Shown here: in pieces, positions 63,253 to 64,000 of the stretch
Layout: the number at the start of each line of letters is the position of its first letter
Position numbering within the stretch: the stretch's first letter is position 1
From: Ypsolopha sequella
Taxonomy: Eukaryota; Arthropoda; Insecta; Lepidoptera; Ypsolophidae
DNA length: 64,000 nt
NCBI GenBank assembly: GCA_934047225.1
Contig: OW204004.1
Span: 4,530,401 to 4,594,400 of the forward strand
Direction of reading: 5' to 3'
Translations under genes and position numbers: made by a program
Notes under the pieces: generated by a model
Seen by the model: only the letters and a program-made list of their open reading frames with translations
What the model was told of the DNA's origin: nothing
The model's database searches: none

Positions 63253-63433
63253 CTTTGACGCCTCACCAAGGCCAACTGACTAATAAATAATACAAAAAGT
63301 AATAATAAATGCATTGCCCAATTCACGCACTATCGTTGCGCTCGGGTCTGGAGCCGTAAAGTTGATTTGACGACCAGCGGTAATTTTTGAAATGAAAATG
63401 CACGATCGTGTTTGAGGGGCCTGAAAGGGTTAA

Positions 63434-64000
63434 GGGTTAAAATTAAAGCAGAGTTTTGCACACCTCCTTAACTAGTCATAGAAAAGATACCACAATCTAC
63501 ATAGTTTAATAAACAAATTTGTAAAAATTAAAAGAATCTACAAAATTGCTTGAGCGTACTAAGCTATCTATTAAACTCGTCAAAAATTACGACATCGGTA
63601 GAAAATATACCAAAAACGGTAACACTAGACTTCACCGCTCGGCTCAGCTCGCTTTCTCAGCTTTGTAACGAACCGAGTCGACCAAGCAATATCCTGTCTT
63701 GCTCGCTCAAAAGGCTCGTTTCATCAGTCTATCTCTTTCGCTGATAGTAATTGCATATACATAGTACGAAATACCTGTTCCATTTCTCGAATCAGTCGAG
63801 TAAGGTCAGTAAGGGCGTTACGAATCTTCACTAAATTAATCAAAGAGCTAGCCCTGGTGGTAATATCAAATCTATTCGATTAAATGTTTATTGTTTTTAT
63901 ATACTTCAATTACTATTCAAAATATTATATAATAATAATCAAAATATAATACAAAATATAATAATAATCTTATATTCTTCAAAATAACGTACAATATATT
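63434..64000. other. No recognised feature
   Basis: AT-rich flank of the piggyBac insertion with a moderately GC-rich patch at 63,630-63,740 (CGCTCGGCTCAGCTCGC). No ORF above about 64 codons and no repeat boundary seen. Confidence 0.5.

Larger units (their letters stand above)
58552..63429 (-). mobile_element. piggyBac-type DNA transposon
   Basis: Flanked by TTAA at 58,548-58,551 and 63,430-63,433. 13-bp terminal inverted repeats CCCTTTCAGGCCC at both ends; a subterminal TGCACGAT(A/C)GTG also occurs near each end (58,685 and 63,400). Minus-strand transposase with a small first exon. LINE-3 is inserted between transposase 3' end and left TIR, so the gene is not cut. Confidence 0.95.

Noticed and set aside
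1..64000. tRNA and rRNA genes
   Set aside because: No cloverleaf-like block with A and B boxes and no rRNA signature was seen by eye; primer sites resemble tRNA ends only.

Overview
The window reads as animal, very probably insect and most likely lepidopteran, genomic DNA. It is AT-rich and intron-bearing. It carries BEL/Pao, Ty3/Gypsy, Jockey/CR1-like LINE, hAT, piggyBac, PIF/Harbinger and Mutator-like elements, plus short CTAG-ended sequences like the Lep1-type Helitrons of moths and butterflies. No host single-copy gene, rRNA or tRNA gene was recognised; almost every readable frame belongs to a transposable element. That density, with young insertions stacked inside older ones, suits heterochromatin, a W-like chromosome or a piRNA-cluster-like trap, but this is inference.

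Layout. (1) 1-10,961: minus-strand LINE-1, with two ORFs that overlap as TAATG. A hAT element (1,908-4,710, TSD ATCTAAAC) sits in its ORF2 and a second LINE (LINE-2, about 5,835-9,790) in its ORF1. (2) 10,967-25,099: minus-strand BEL-1 (200-bp LTRs, TSD CCTTG), split by a plus-strand Gypsy element at 15,973-23,779 (225-bp LTRs, TSD CACG). (3) 25,100-36,580: PIF/Harbinger remains (a Myb/SANT-like gene on plus, a transposase on minus), containing a TTAA-flanked MITE and the GC-rich minus-strand BEL-2 (26,245-32,904, TSD AGTAA). (4) 36,580-41,320: a decayed second Harbinger, foldbacks and Helitron-like ends. (5) 41,320-57,746: two head-to-head Mutator-like genes. The plus copy, with a YqaJ-nuclease-like C-terminus, is cut by BEL-3 (43,331-50,163, TSD CTTGG) and by a 5.3-kb DNA transposon (51,457-56,752, TSD ATAA) that I cannot place in a superfamily. 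(6) 58,552-63,429: a piggyBac element with intact transposase and a 5'-truncated LINE-3 inside it. (7) 63,434-64,000: nothing recognised.

Several nests can be undone on paper. Removing hAT from LINE-1, Gypsy from BEL-1, or the unassigned transposon from the Mutator-like exon, together with one target duplication each, leaves a continuous reading frame. This fixes element ends to the base and shows that each host ORF was still open at that point when it was hit. The three BEL elements and the Gypsy each have LTR pairs that look identical by eye, so the LTR insertions are young. The most novel-looking content is the unassigned transposon with its candidate D437-D518-E551 triad, and a family of hairpin modules with compensatory base changes in the Gypsy 3' noncoding region.
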